Below are positions 1 to 6,862 of a DNA stretch of 12,657 bases, piece after piece. Origin of the DNA: CAYXXN01 sp964469055. Its GTDB lineage: Bacteria > Acidobacteriota > Thermoanaerobaculia > Multivoradales > JAHEKO01. Location: contig CAYXXN010000080.1 in the NCBI GenBank assembly GCA_964469055.1, positions 1 to 12,657 of the forward strand, given 5' to 3'. Position numbers and translations under genes: made by a program. Each line of letters opens with the position of its first letter. Position 1 is the first letter of the stretch. The notes under the pieces are model-generated. The model had not been told where the DNA came from. It saw only the letters and a program-made list of their open reading frames with translations, and made no database searches.

Positions 1-1
1 C

Positions 2-1204
2 ATCACGACGATCATCGGCGGCCAAGACGGCGTGTCGCAGTTCCCCCTACTTGATCTTTTTCTAAACCTCGAAGCCACACCGTGGGCGGTGAACGTCGCC
101 TCCTACGCCGGGCACGGGACGCTCCGCGACCGGGTGATGGGCGAGGACTTCCGGCGCGCGGCCACCGCCGCCGAGGTCGACGCGATGCAGGCCCTGCTGC
201 GCCTCGAGCTCGCGGCCGGGGCGCTCGGCCTCTCGACCGGGCTCGAGTACGACCCCGGGATCTATTCGCACCCGGAAGAAGTGGTGGCACTGGCGCGCGA
301 GGCGGCCGCGGCTGGCAGCCGCTACATCAGCCACGTGCGCAGCGAGGACCGCCACTTCGAGGCGGCGCTGGCCGAGCTCGTCGAGATCGGCCGCGCCGCG
401 GACCTGCCGGTCCAGATCTCGCATTTCAAGCTGGCGCGCCGTGGCCTCTGGGGTCAGGCCGGGTCGATCCTGGCGAGCCTCGAGGAGGCGCGCGCGGCGG
501 GCATCGAGGTGACGGCCGACATCTACCCCTACGAGCACTGGCAGTCGACCTTGACGGTGCTCTTCCCGGAGCGGGATTTCCATGACCGCACCGAGTCGAC
601 CTACGCGCTCGAGGAGGTGGCGGCGCCGGAGGACATCCTGCTCACCCAGTTCGATCCCCATCCCGCCTGGGTCGGCAAGAGCCTCGCCGAGGTCGCCGCC
701 GAGCGGAGCGAGGATCCGGTGGACACGCTGATGGCGCTGATCGACGAGTCGCTCGCCGCCGGCGGCGACAACGAGTCGATCATCGGCCGCTCGATGCGCG
801 AGGAGGACATCGCGGCCCTCCTCGCCTGGCCGCACACCAACATCTGCTCCGACGGCAGCGCCGACTCCGGGCACCCGCGCGGTTGGGGAGCCTTTCCGCG
901 CGTGCTCTCGAGGTACGTGCGCCAGCTCGGCGTGCTGACCCTCGAGCAAGCCGTGCACAAGATGACGGCGCTCGCGGCGCGCCATGTGGGCCTTTCTGAG
1001 CTCGGCGTCATCGCCACCGGCGCGCCCGCCGACCTGGTGCTCTTCGACCCGGCGACCATCGCTGACCGCTCGACCTTCGAGGAGCCCAACCTCCCGGCGG
1101 CCGGCATCGCCGTCGTGTGGGTCAACGGGGTGGCGGTCTACCGCGACGGCGCGCCGACCGGCGCGCGCCCGGGACGCGTGCTGCGCCGACCACCGCCGTC
1201 CTGA
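2..1204 (+). CDS. N-acyl-D-amino-acid deacylase (D-aminoacylase family amidohydrolase), 5' truncated by window edge
   Basis: A zinc amidohydrolase that would hydrolyse N-acyl-D-amino acids or related D-amino acid/dipeptide amides. The open frame runs from base 2 with no start in the window (400 visible residues), so the N-terminal HxH metal motif lies outside. The GTG at 32 is internal: the residues before it (TTIIGGQDG) are already family sequence. Seen in order: GHGTLR, SHVRSE, the metal-site type motif QISHFK, DIYPYE, the CSDGS aspartate motif, HPRGWGAFPRVL, and the C-terminal signature ADLVLFDP...VNGVAVYRDG..TGARPGRVLRR of the second small beta domain. In characterised D-aminoacylases the first loop reads GNCG with a metal-binding cysteine; here it reads GQDG, an aspartate at that position (codon 26-28). 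The gene ends one base before the convergent SGNH gene. The family call is firm; the substrate is not known. Confidence 0.9.
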   Translation: MTTIIGGQDGVSQFPLLDLFLNLEATPWAVNVASYAGHGTLRDRVMGEDFRRAATAAEVDAMQALLRLELAAGALGLSTGLEYDPGIYSHPEEVVALAREAAAAGSRYISHVRSEDRHFEAALAELVEIGRAADLPVQISHFKLARRGLWGQAGSILASLEEARAAGIEVTADIYPYEHWQSTLTVLFPERDFHDRTESTYALEEVAAPEDILLTQFDPHPAWVGKSLAEVAAERSEDPVDTLMALIDESLAAGGDNESIIGRSMREEDIAALLAWPHTNICSDGSADSGHPRGWGAFPRVLSRYVRQLGVLTLEQAVHKMTALAARHVGLSELGVIATGAPADLVLFDPATIADRSTFEEPNLPAAGIAVVWVNGVAVYRDGAPTGARPGRVLRRPPPS

Positions 1205-1205
1205 G

Positions 1206-2420
1206 TTAGGCGGGGCCCGCGTCGGGAGCGGGCGGCGGCGGGCTCGGAGGCCGCGGCGGCGGCATCGGGGCGTCGGCGATCGCCAAGCGTTCGAGCGCCT
1301 CGAGGATCCAGAGGGCCACGCGGACGTGCCCGTCCTTGTTGAGGTGGCGGTTGGCGGAGCGGGGTGGGAAGAAGACGTCTTCGGCGTTGAGACCTTCCGC
1401 GGCCATCTGCTGTCGCACCGAGATCGTGGCGACCTCGAGGCTGGCGAAGAGCCGCTCGACTCGCGCCGTGTCGTAGTCGGGCTCGATGGGTAGGTCGAAC
1501 CGCTTGCGATAGCCGGGCCATTCCTCGGGCAGGGTGCGAGCGTAGGGGATGACGAGCGCCACCAACGAAGCGCCGGCGGCCGCCGTGCGGCGGTGGATCT
1601 GGCCGAGCAAGGCTTCCGTCACCTCCCAACCGCGGCGCACGATGTGCGGCTGCGCGGCCGCGTCCAAGTGGGCGTACACCGTGCCCTCGTAGGCGAGGCC
1701 GACCCGGCGGGCGTTGGCCTCGAGGACCCTCCGCGAGCGCCGGCGGAACTGCTCGGCGGTCGAGCCGGGCGAGCCCAGGCCGCGCCACACGATCTGGTTC
1801 TCGACCAGACCGGCGAGCCGCAGGGCGTTGCGCATCCTGGTGCGCCAGGGGTGGAGGGCGGTCGGGCGCAGGCGGCCGTCCTCGAGCGCAAAGTAGGGGC
1901 GGTGAGCGTCCTGCCAGCTGCAGAGCGTCGCCATGGCGAGGGTGTTGTTGCACAGATCGTTCGTGGGGAAGACCTGGAGGACGACGACGTCGGGCTCGAG
2001 CCGGAGGCCGCGCCGCTCGAGAAGGAGGAGCTCCTGGGCCGTGCCCCAGCCTCCGACGGCGAGGTTGACGACCTCGACGCGTTGCTCGCGCAGCCATTCC
2101 TCGAGCAGTCCGGAGAAGGTCTTGGCGTAGCGTTGCTCGATGCCGAAGGCGAAGGAGTCGCCGAGAACGACGACGCGCCGCACGCCCGGTGGCTTCGGCC
2201 TCACGACCGGCGTGGCGCGGAAGCCCTCCGCGTCGATGTGATCGATGCCGCTGACCTCGGCGCTCGTCCACCCGTAGCGGGGATGGAAGCGGAAGAGCCA
2301 GCTCACGTCGAGGTCGAGGCCCCGCGCACGCACGTAGACCTCCCCGGCGACGAGCGGCAGGGCGAGCCCGGCCGCGAGGAGGGCGAGACGGCTCCGCCAG
2401 CCGTCGGGTCGCCGCCTCAC
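1206..2420 (-). CDS. Membrane-anchored SGNH/GDSL-type hydrolase-like protein
   Basis: About 404 residues, starting at a GTG whose last two bases share a GTGA overlap with the stop of the upstream membrane-protein gene. The open frame extends further upstream, but that part overlaps the neighbour and has no family character. Residues ~9-26 form an uncleaved-looking hydrophobic N-terminal anchor after an RRR stretch, so the rest should lie outside the cytoplasmic membrane. SGNH blocks seen: VVLGDSFAFG (nucleophile Ser89), NLAVGGWGTAQ (block II glycine), VFPTND (block III Asn154) and NRHLNKDGH (block V, His360). Where related enzymes have Asp-x-His, this protein has Asn-Arg-His, so the triad aspartate is not evident. 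The C-terminus is a proline-rich tail (PMPPPRPPSPPPPAP). Likely an esterase or O-acetyl-type hydrolase acting on cell-surface material; the substrate is unknown. Confidence 0.78.
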   Translation of the reverse strand: MRRRPDGWRSRLALLAAGLALPLVAGEVYVRARGLDLDVSWLFRFHPRYGWTSAEVSGIDHIDAEGFRATPVVRPKPPGVRRVVVLGDSFAFGIEQRYAKTFSGLLEEWLREQRVEVVNLAVGGWGTAQELLLLERRGLRLEPDVVVLQVFPTNDLCNNTLAMATLCSWQDAHRPYFALEDGRLRPTALHPWRTRMRNALRLAGLVENQIVWRGLGSPGSTAEQFRRRSRRVLEANARRVGLAYEGTVYAHLDAAAQPHIVRRGWEVTEALLGQIHRRTAAAGASLVALVIPYARTLPEEWPGYRKRFDLPIEPDYDTARVERLFASLEVATISVRQQMAAEGLNAEDVFFPPRSANRHLNKDGHVRVALWILEALERLAIADAPMPPPRPPSPPPPAPDAGPA

Positions 2421-3136
2421 CTCGACTGCCCCGGCGGCGGCTGGGCAACCTCGATCGCCGCCCGCCGCCGCGCGAACGGCAGGTACCAGAGGGCGAAGGA
2501 GAGGAGGGCGATCGCCTCGACGCTCACGAGGTACCACGGCCAGGGACCGAGCCAGTCGAGGAGCGAGGCGCCGGCCGGCTTGCCGCCGAGATAGAGGTAG
2601 TTGGTCCCCAGCGCCCAGTTGGCGAGGGCCGCGACCCCGGCGAGCAGGTTGAGCGCCATCCAGGCGCGCAGGATCGAGCGCGGCTCCGGCCGTTGCCGGA
2701 AGACGAGGACGCCCCACAGCGCCGCCAGCACCGGCAGGGCGTGGGTCGCGAAGAAGAGGAGGTAGCGCCAGTGCGGAAAGCCCACCGCGACGTCCGGGGT
2801 AGCCAGGGCGTGGAGCGTGCCGCCCATGGTCCAGAACCAGGTGAGCTCGAAGGCGAGCCGACTCCGCGTCCAGAGCATCCAGGCGGCGATCAGGAACAGG
2901 CTGTCGCAGAGGTGGAGCGGCAGTAGGGTGGCGATGGGGTCGCCTTGGCGGGCGTAGTAGAGGAGCGAAGCCGCGAGGTACGCCACGAGGAGGCCAGCGA
3001 AGCCCCGCGAGAGCCGGGTGAGGGCGGGCTCTCCCAACCGCCGCGCGCCGGCCAGGGCCGCGGCGATCGCGATCGCCAGCGCGGCGAGCGTGGCCAGGTG
3101 CGCGGCGCCGAAGAGGACGAACGGGGGCGCGGACAC
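2417..3136 (-). CDS. TIGR02206/YwaF-like integral membrane protein
   Basis: A multi-helix membrane protein of the conserved hypothetical family TIGR02206 (related to Bacillus YwaF). About 239 residues from a GTG giving MSAPPFVLFGAAHL; the open frame continues upstream to ~3253 but that part is arginine-rich and unlike the family. About six hydrophobic segments are visible. Family landmarks are HLCDSLFLIAAWML, the following WTMGGTLHAL with TPDVAVGFPHWRY, and the late signature WALGTNYLYLGGKPA followed by LDWLGPWPWYL. No biochemical function is established for the family. The gene is first in a two-gene unit with the SGNH-type protein, with overlapping stop and start, so the two are probably made together. 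Its start lies 56 bases from the divergent Rieske gene. The ribosome site in front of the GTG is weak. Confidence 0.82.
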   Translation of the reverse strand: MSAPPFVLFGAAHLATLAALAIAIAAALAGARRLGEPALTRLSRGFAGLLVAYLAASLLYYARQGDPIATLLPLHLCDSLFLIAAWMLWTRSRLAFELTWFWTMGGTLHALATPDVAVGFPHWRYLLFFATHALPVLAALWGVLVFRQRPEPRSILRAWMALNLLAGVAALANWALGTNYLYLGGKPAGASLLDWLGPWPWYLVSVEAIALLSFALWYLPFARRRAAIEVAQPPPGQSR

Positions 3137-3192
3137 GAGCGGCGGGAGCCTACTCGAACGGGCGCGCCGCAAACGCGTGGTAGGGTTTCCTC
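3137..3192. promoter_or_regulatory. Divergent intergenic region between membrane-protein gene and Rieske gene
   Basis: This 56-base stretch separates two genes pointing away from each other, so both must have a promoter here or just inside a neighbour. The only clear signal is AGGG at 3182-3185, 7 bases before the Rieske GTG at 3193, which supports that GTG over the ATG at 3226 (no purine-rich stretch before it). No convincing -35/-10 pair was found on either strand. In GC-rich lineages that does not exclude a promoter. Confidence 0.45.
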
Positions 3193-4278
3193 GTGGAACG
3201 TTCCCGCTCGTCGCGCGGCGCGCGCATGCTCCCTGCCGAGTACTACACCTCACCCGAGGTCATGGAGCGCGAGGTCCAGCGCATCTTCCACCGGCGCTGG
3301 CTCTACGCCGGGCACCACTCGGAGCTGCCCGAGACGGGCAGCTACTTCCTCTTCGAGCAGGGCGGCGACAACGTCGTCGTGGTGCGCTCCGGCGCCGACG
3401 CCGTGCACGCCTTCCACAACGTCTGCCGGCACCGCGGCAGCATCCTCTGCCGCGAGGCGACCGGCACGATCCCCGGCAAGCTCCAGTGCCACTACCACGC
3501 CTGGACCTACGGGCTCGACGGGCGCCTGCTGGCCGCTCCCAACATGCACGAGGTGGCGGGCTTCGAGCTCGCCGATTGGCCTCTGCGGGCCGTGGCGACG
3601 GCTACGTGGGGAGGCTTCGTCTTCCTCAACTTGGCGGCCGAGCCCGAGCCCTTCGAGAAATCGCACGCGGCGCTCTTCTCTCGCTTCCAGCCCTGGCACC
3701 TCGCCGAGCTCGCCTCGGCCCACCGCACGGTCTACGAGGTCGAGGCCAATTGGAAGCTCCTCTACCAGAACTACAGCGAGTGCTACCACTGCCCCGTGGC
3801 CCACCCCCTGCTCAACAAGCTGACCCCTTACCGCAACAGTTGGAACGACCTCGACGAGGGGCCGATCCTCGGCGGGCCGATGAAGATGTCGCGCGAGGGC
3901 GGCTCGATGACCATGGACGGTCTGCGCTGCGCGCCCCCCCTGGCGGAGGTCGCGGGCGAAGACCTGAACCTCGTCCACTACTACACGATCTTCCCCAACA
4001 TGTTCCTCTCACTGCACCCGGACTACGTGCTCGTCCACCGGCTGCAGCCGCTCGCACCGGCGCGAACCCGCATCCGCTGCGACTGGTTCTTCGACCGCCG
4101 GCTGGTCGGCGGCCCCGAGCTCGACCCCCATCGCGCCGTCGAGTTCTGGGACATGACCAACCGTCAGGACTGGGAGCTCGTCACCGGCGCGCAGCGCGGC
4201 GTCACCACGAGCGGCTACGTGCCCGGCCCGTACTCCGAGCTCGAGAGCCAGCTCGCCGCCTTCGACCGCAACTACCTC
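3193..4278 (+). CDS. Rieske non-heme iron oxygenase alpha subunit, quaternary-ammonium (betaine) demethylase class; 3' end in gap
   Basis: An oxygenase expected to use O2 and electrons from a separate reductase to hydroxylate an N-methyl group, releasing formaldehyde. 362 residues are visible from the GTG start; the coding sequence runs into the N gap at a point (FDRNYL) that is near the usual C-terminus. The Rieske 2Fe-2S centre is Cys78-x-His80 and Cys99-x2-His102 (CRHRG, CHYHAWTYGLDG). The catalytic iron site is NYSECYHCPVAHP with His199 and His204, plus Asp326 in NRQDW. The residue bridging the two centres is Glu196. Most ring-hydroxylating dioxygenases have Asp there; carnitine oxygenase CntA has Glu. 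Together with the methyltransferase and sarcosine-oxidase-like neighbours, this points to a betaine (glycine betaine, proline betaine or similar) rather than an aromatic substrate. No reductase gene is seen in the window. GbcA-like is the closest functional guess, but the substrate is inferred. Confidence 0.87.
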
Positions 4279-4378
4279 NNNNNNNNNNNNNNNNNNNNNN
4301 NNNNNNNNNNNNNNNNNNNNNNNNNNNNNNNNNNNNNNNNNNNNNNNNNNNNNNNNNNNNNNNNNNNNNNNNNNNNNN
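4279..4378. other. Scaffold gap of exactly 100 N
   Basis: Exactly 100 N, the usual placeholder for a gap of unknown size. It replaces the last residues of the Rieske gene, the junction, and the first residues of the methyltransferase gene. The frames on the two sides match by chance, so a translation reads through and produces a false fusion. If the real gap is much longer than 100 bases, another gene (for example the missing reductase) could be hidden here. Confidence 0.97.
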
Positions 4379-5316
4379 TGGGCGACGGCGGCTATCTGCT
4401 CGAGCTCGAGAAGCGGGGCTACGTGCAGGCCGGGCCCTTCACCCCCGAGGTGTCGATCGCCCATCCGTCGGCCCTGGCGGAGCTGCATCGCGAGTTCCTG
4501 CGCGCCGGCGCCGAGGTGCTGCAGACGCTCACCTTCTACGCCAGCGAGGACAAGCTGGCGACCGTGGGTCTGGCCGACCGACTCGAGGACATCAATCGCG
4601 CCGCCGTGCGCATCGCCCGCCAGGTCGCCGCCGAGGGCGACGCCCTGGTGGCGGGCAACCTCTCGCTCACCTGGATGTACGACCCCGAGGATGCCGGGTC
4701 GTCCGATCACGTGCGCGAGCTGTTCGATCGCCAGCTCGCCCTGCAGCTCGAGGAGGGAGTGGACTTCGTCATCGGCGAGACCTTCTCCTGGCTGGGCGAG
4801 GCGCTCCTGGCCGTCGAGCGCATCAAGGCGACGGGCGCCGTGGCGCTGGTCACCATGGCCTTCGATCACCGGCCGATTTCCTACGACGGGTTCGCCGCCG
4901 CGCAGTGCGCCCGGCGGCTGGTCGACGCCGGGGCCGACATCGTCGGCGTCAACTGCCTGCGCTCGCCGCAGACGACCCTGCCGCTGATGCGCGAGATGCG
5001 CGCCGCCGTCACGGTGCCGCTGGCCTGCCAGCCGGCGGCGTACCGCACTCCCGACCACCAGCACGATTTCACGGCCCTGCCGGAATTCCCCCTGGGGCTC
5101 GATCCGCTGCAGCTCTCGCGGGCCGAGATGGCCGCCTACGCTCTCGAGGCGCGTGAGGCCGGAGTCGGCTACATCGGCTCCTGCTGCGGCTCGGTCGCCG
5201 GTCACGTCCGCGCCATGGCCCAGGCTCTGGGGAAGCTCCCGCCCGACGAGCGCGACTGGAAGTCGAAAATGGGCAAGCCGATGTCGGCCTACGAGTTCTA
5301 CGGCCACGATCGCTGA
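4379..5316 (+). CDS. Betaine-homocysteine S-methyltransferase (BHMT) homologue, 5' end in gap
   Basis: A zinc methyltransferase expected to move a methyl group from a betaine to homocysteine, giving methionine and a dimethylated amine. 311 residues are visible from GDGG, which aligns to residue 25 of human BHMT, so only a short N-terminus is lost. Very strong family matches: GDGGYLLELEKRGYVQAGPF, HREFLRAGAEVLQTLTFYAS, ARQVAAEGDALVAG, LPEFPLGLDP. The three zinc cysteines are in GVNC (visible residue 192) and GSCCG (268, 269). The tyrosine matching human Tyr77 (betaine pocket) is kept, but human Trp44 is replaced by Phe (AGPF versus AGPW). The protein ends at SKMGKPMSAYEFYGHDR and lacks the long C-terminal dimerisation arm of animal BHMT. 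It sits 15 bases before the sarcosine-oxidase-like gene, in operon arrangement. It could use another quaternary amine rather than glycine betaine. Confidence 0.9.
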
Positions 5317-5331
5317 GGCGGCGCCAGCGGC

Positions 5332-6495
5332 ATGCGACGCGACTGGGACGCGATCGTCCTCGGGTTGGGCGGCCTCGGCAGCGGTGCCGCCTACTGGCTG
5401 GCGCGGCGCTTGGGTGCTGGTGTCCTCGGCCTCGAGCAGTTCGAGCTCGGCCATGAGCGCGGCGGCTCGCAGGACCACTCGCGGATCATCCGGCTCTCCT
5501 ACCACACGCCGGCCTACGTGCGCCTCGCCCACCGCGCCTACGAGGCCTGGGCCGACCTCGAAGGCGAGGCCCGCGAGGAGCTGGTCGTCGTGACCGGCGG
5601 CCTCGACCTCTTTCCGCCCGCGGCGGCGATCCCGAGCGGCCCCTACGTCGAGAGCCTCGACACCTGTGCCGCTCCCTACGAGCTCCTGGACGGTGCCGAG
5701 GTGCGTCGTCGCTGGCCGGCTTTCCGCGTAGGGGACGAGGTGATCGGGCTCTACCAGGAGCACGGCGGTTGGGTGCGCGCGGCGCGCGCCAACGCCGCCC
5801 ACCAGCGGCTCGCTCGCGAGCACGGCGCGTGCCTTGAGGAACGCACGGCCGTGCTCGAGGTGCGCGAGGCGGGCGGCGAGATCGACGTCGCCACCGACCG
5901 CGGCACCTTCCGCTGCGGCCGCCTCGTCGTTTGCGCGGGCGCCTGGACGAACCGGGCGCTCTCCGGCCTCGGCGTCGTCTTCCCGCTCACCGTCACCCAG
6001 GAGCAGGTCGTATACCTGAAGCCCGTGCGGCCGGAGCTCTTCACCCGCGGCCGTTTCCCGATCTGGATCTGGATGGACGACCCGAGCTTCTACGGTTTTC
6101 CCCTCGACGAGCCGGGCCTGAAGCTGGCGCAGGACGTGGGCGGCCGCGAGGTGACGGCCGAGAGCCGCTCCTTCGAGCCCGACCCCGAGAACCTGGCGCG
6201 GGTGCTCTCCTTCGCCGAGCGCGTGCTCCCGGAGGGCGCCGGCGAGCTGCGCTCCGTCAAGACCTGTCTCTACGACCTGACGCCGGACCGCGACCTCGTC
6301 CTCGATCGCGTGCCGGGCTGCGCCAACGTGTTCCTCGCCCTGGGCGCGGCTCACGCCTTCAAGTTCGCCTCCGCGATCGGCCGCATCCTGGCCGACCTCG
6401 CCGTCGACGGCTCGACGGCGGCCGACGTGACGGCGTTCTCCGCGACGCGGCCCATCCTCGGCGAGCCGGACCCGCCGAAGAGCTTCCTGGTCTAG
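5332..6495 (+). CDS. Monomeric sarcosine oxidase / N-methyl amino acid oxidase-like flavoprotein
   Basis: A FAD enzyme expected to oxidise a secondary (possibly tertiary) N-methyl amino acid to the demethylated amino acid, formaldehyde and H2O2. 387 residues, the usual length of monomeric sarcosine oxidase. The N-terminal dinucleotide fold is VLGLGGLGSG (Gly11, Gly13, Gly16). SRIIR holds Arg51 and Arg54, matching MSOX Arg49 and Arg52. Cys312 in KTCLYDLTPDRD matches the cysteine that carries covalent FAD (MSOX Cys315). Lys344 in AHAFKF matches MSOX Lys348, which binds the substrate carboxylate with Arg52, so an amino acid substrate is likely. Lys264 (MSOX Lys265, oxygen activation) is present in GLKLAQD, while the position of MSOX His269 is Asp268. 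Last of the three-gene demethylation unit; a weak GAGG overlaps the upstream stop. N-methylproline or sarcosine are the main candidates. Confidence 0.86.
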   Translation: MRRDWDAIVLGLGGLGSGAAYWLARRLGAGVLGLEQFELGHERGGSQDHSRIIRLSYHTPAYVRLAHRAYEAWADLEGEAREELVVVTGGLDLFPPAAAIPSGPYVESLDTCAAPYELLDGAEVRRRWPAFRVGDEVIGLYQEHGGWVRAARANAAHQRLAREHGACLEERTAVLEVREAGGEIDVATDRGTFRCGRLVVCAGAWTNRALSGLGVVFPLTVTQEQVVYLKPVRPELFTRGRFPIWIWMDDPSFYGFPLDEPGLKLAQDVGGREVTAESRSFEPDPENLARVLSFAERVLPEGAGELRSVKTCLYDLTPDRDLVLDRVPGCANVFLALGAAHAFKFASAIGRILADLAVDGSTAADVTAFSATRPILGEPDPPKSFLV

Positions 6496-6508
6496 AGCGG
6501 CGAAGTGC

Positions 6509-6862
6509 TTAGGGCTCGCCGGCCCGCCGCTCGAGCAGCTCGATCACTTGGTCGAGCTGTGCCCTCAGGGCGGCGCCGCGGCGGCTCTCGCCGATCATCA
6601 CCTCGCGCAGCGCGCAGGCGAGCCACTTGATGGTGACGTAGTCGGCGGGCATCGGGTCGGGGACGTCCTCCTCCGCCACCAGCGTGCCGGTCGAGTCGTA
6701 GAGCGGCGCCCGCCACGGGTTGGGTCCTTTGCGCTCGGCGCTACCGAGGCCGAAGAAGGAGCGGACATCCTCGATGCCGGCGGCGATCGAGCGGGCCTGC
6801 ATTCCGAGGTACGCGCCCTCGACGGCCAGGATGACGAGCACTACGGCGATGACACGGTTCAT
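6509..6862 (-). CDS. Small membrane-anchored protein of unknown function
   Basis: 117 residues; not recognised. Residues ~4-19 are one hydrophobic helix (VIAVVLVILAVEGAYL) that would act as an uncleaved signal anchor. The rest is soluble: a short helix (ARSIAAGIEDVRSFFGLG), a segment with PNPWRAPLYDSTGTLVAEED, and a charged helical C-terminus (LRAQLDQVIELLERR) that could pair with another protein. Its ATG shares an ATGA overlap with the stop of the kinase/TPR gene and has a strong AGGAGGT site 5 bases ahead, so it is translated with the kinase and may work beside it at the membrane. It is convergent with the oxidase gene, with 13 bases between stops. Reality of the gene is well supported by start signals and overlap; no function can be given. 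Confidence 0.75.
   Translation of the reverse strand: MNRVIAVVLVILAVEGAYLGMQARSIAAGIEDVRSFFGLGSAERKGPNPWRAPLYDSTGTLVAEEDVPDPMPADYVTIKWLACALREVMIGESRRGAALRAQLDQVIELLERRAGEP

Noticed and set aside
62..985. A 307-residue minus-strand open frame opposite the D-aminoacylase
   Set aside because: It is an antisense shadow of a clear amidohydrolase, with His/Arg/Glu-rich mirror composition and no family signal.
1215..1233. GCCCGC-7-GCGGGC hairpin just after the D-aminoacylase stop
   Set aside because: A 6-pair GC stem without a T run is expected by chance in such GC-rich coding DNA; it lies in the proline-rich tail of the SGNH gene.
3193..5316. A single 707-residue bifunctional Rieske-methyltransferase protein
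   Set aside because: The two halves are complete-length members of separate families joined only by 100 N; the shared frame has a one-in-three chance of occurring by accident.
4009..6354. A 781-residue minus-strand open frame opposite the demethylation genes
   Set aside because: It crosses the N gap and mirrors three well-supported genes; no family motif.
6495..6532. GAGCGGCG...CGCCGCTC inverted repeat between the convergent oxidase and small-protein genes as a bidirectional terminator
   Set aside because: The stem is only 8 pairs with a 22-base loop and no T run on either side, and one arm lies in coding sequence.
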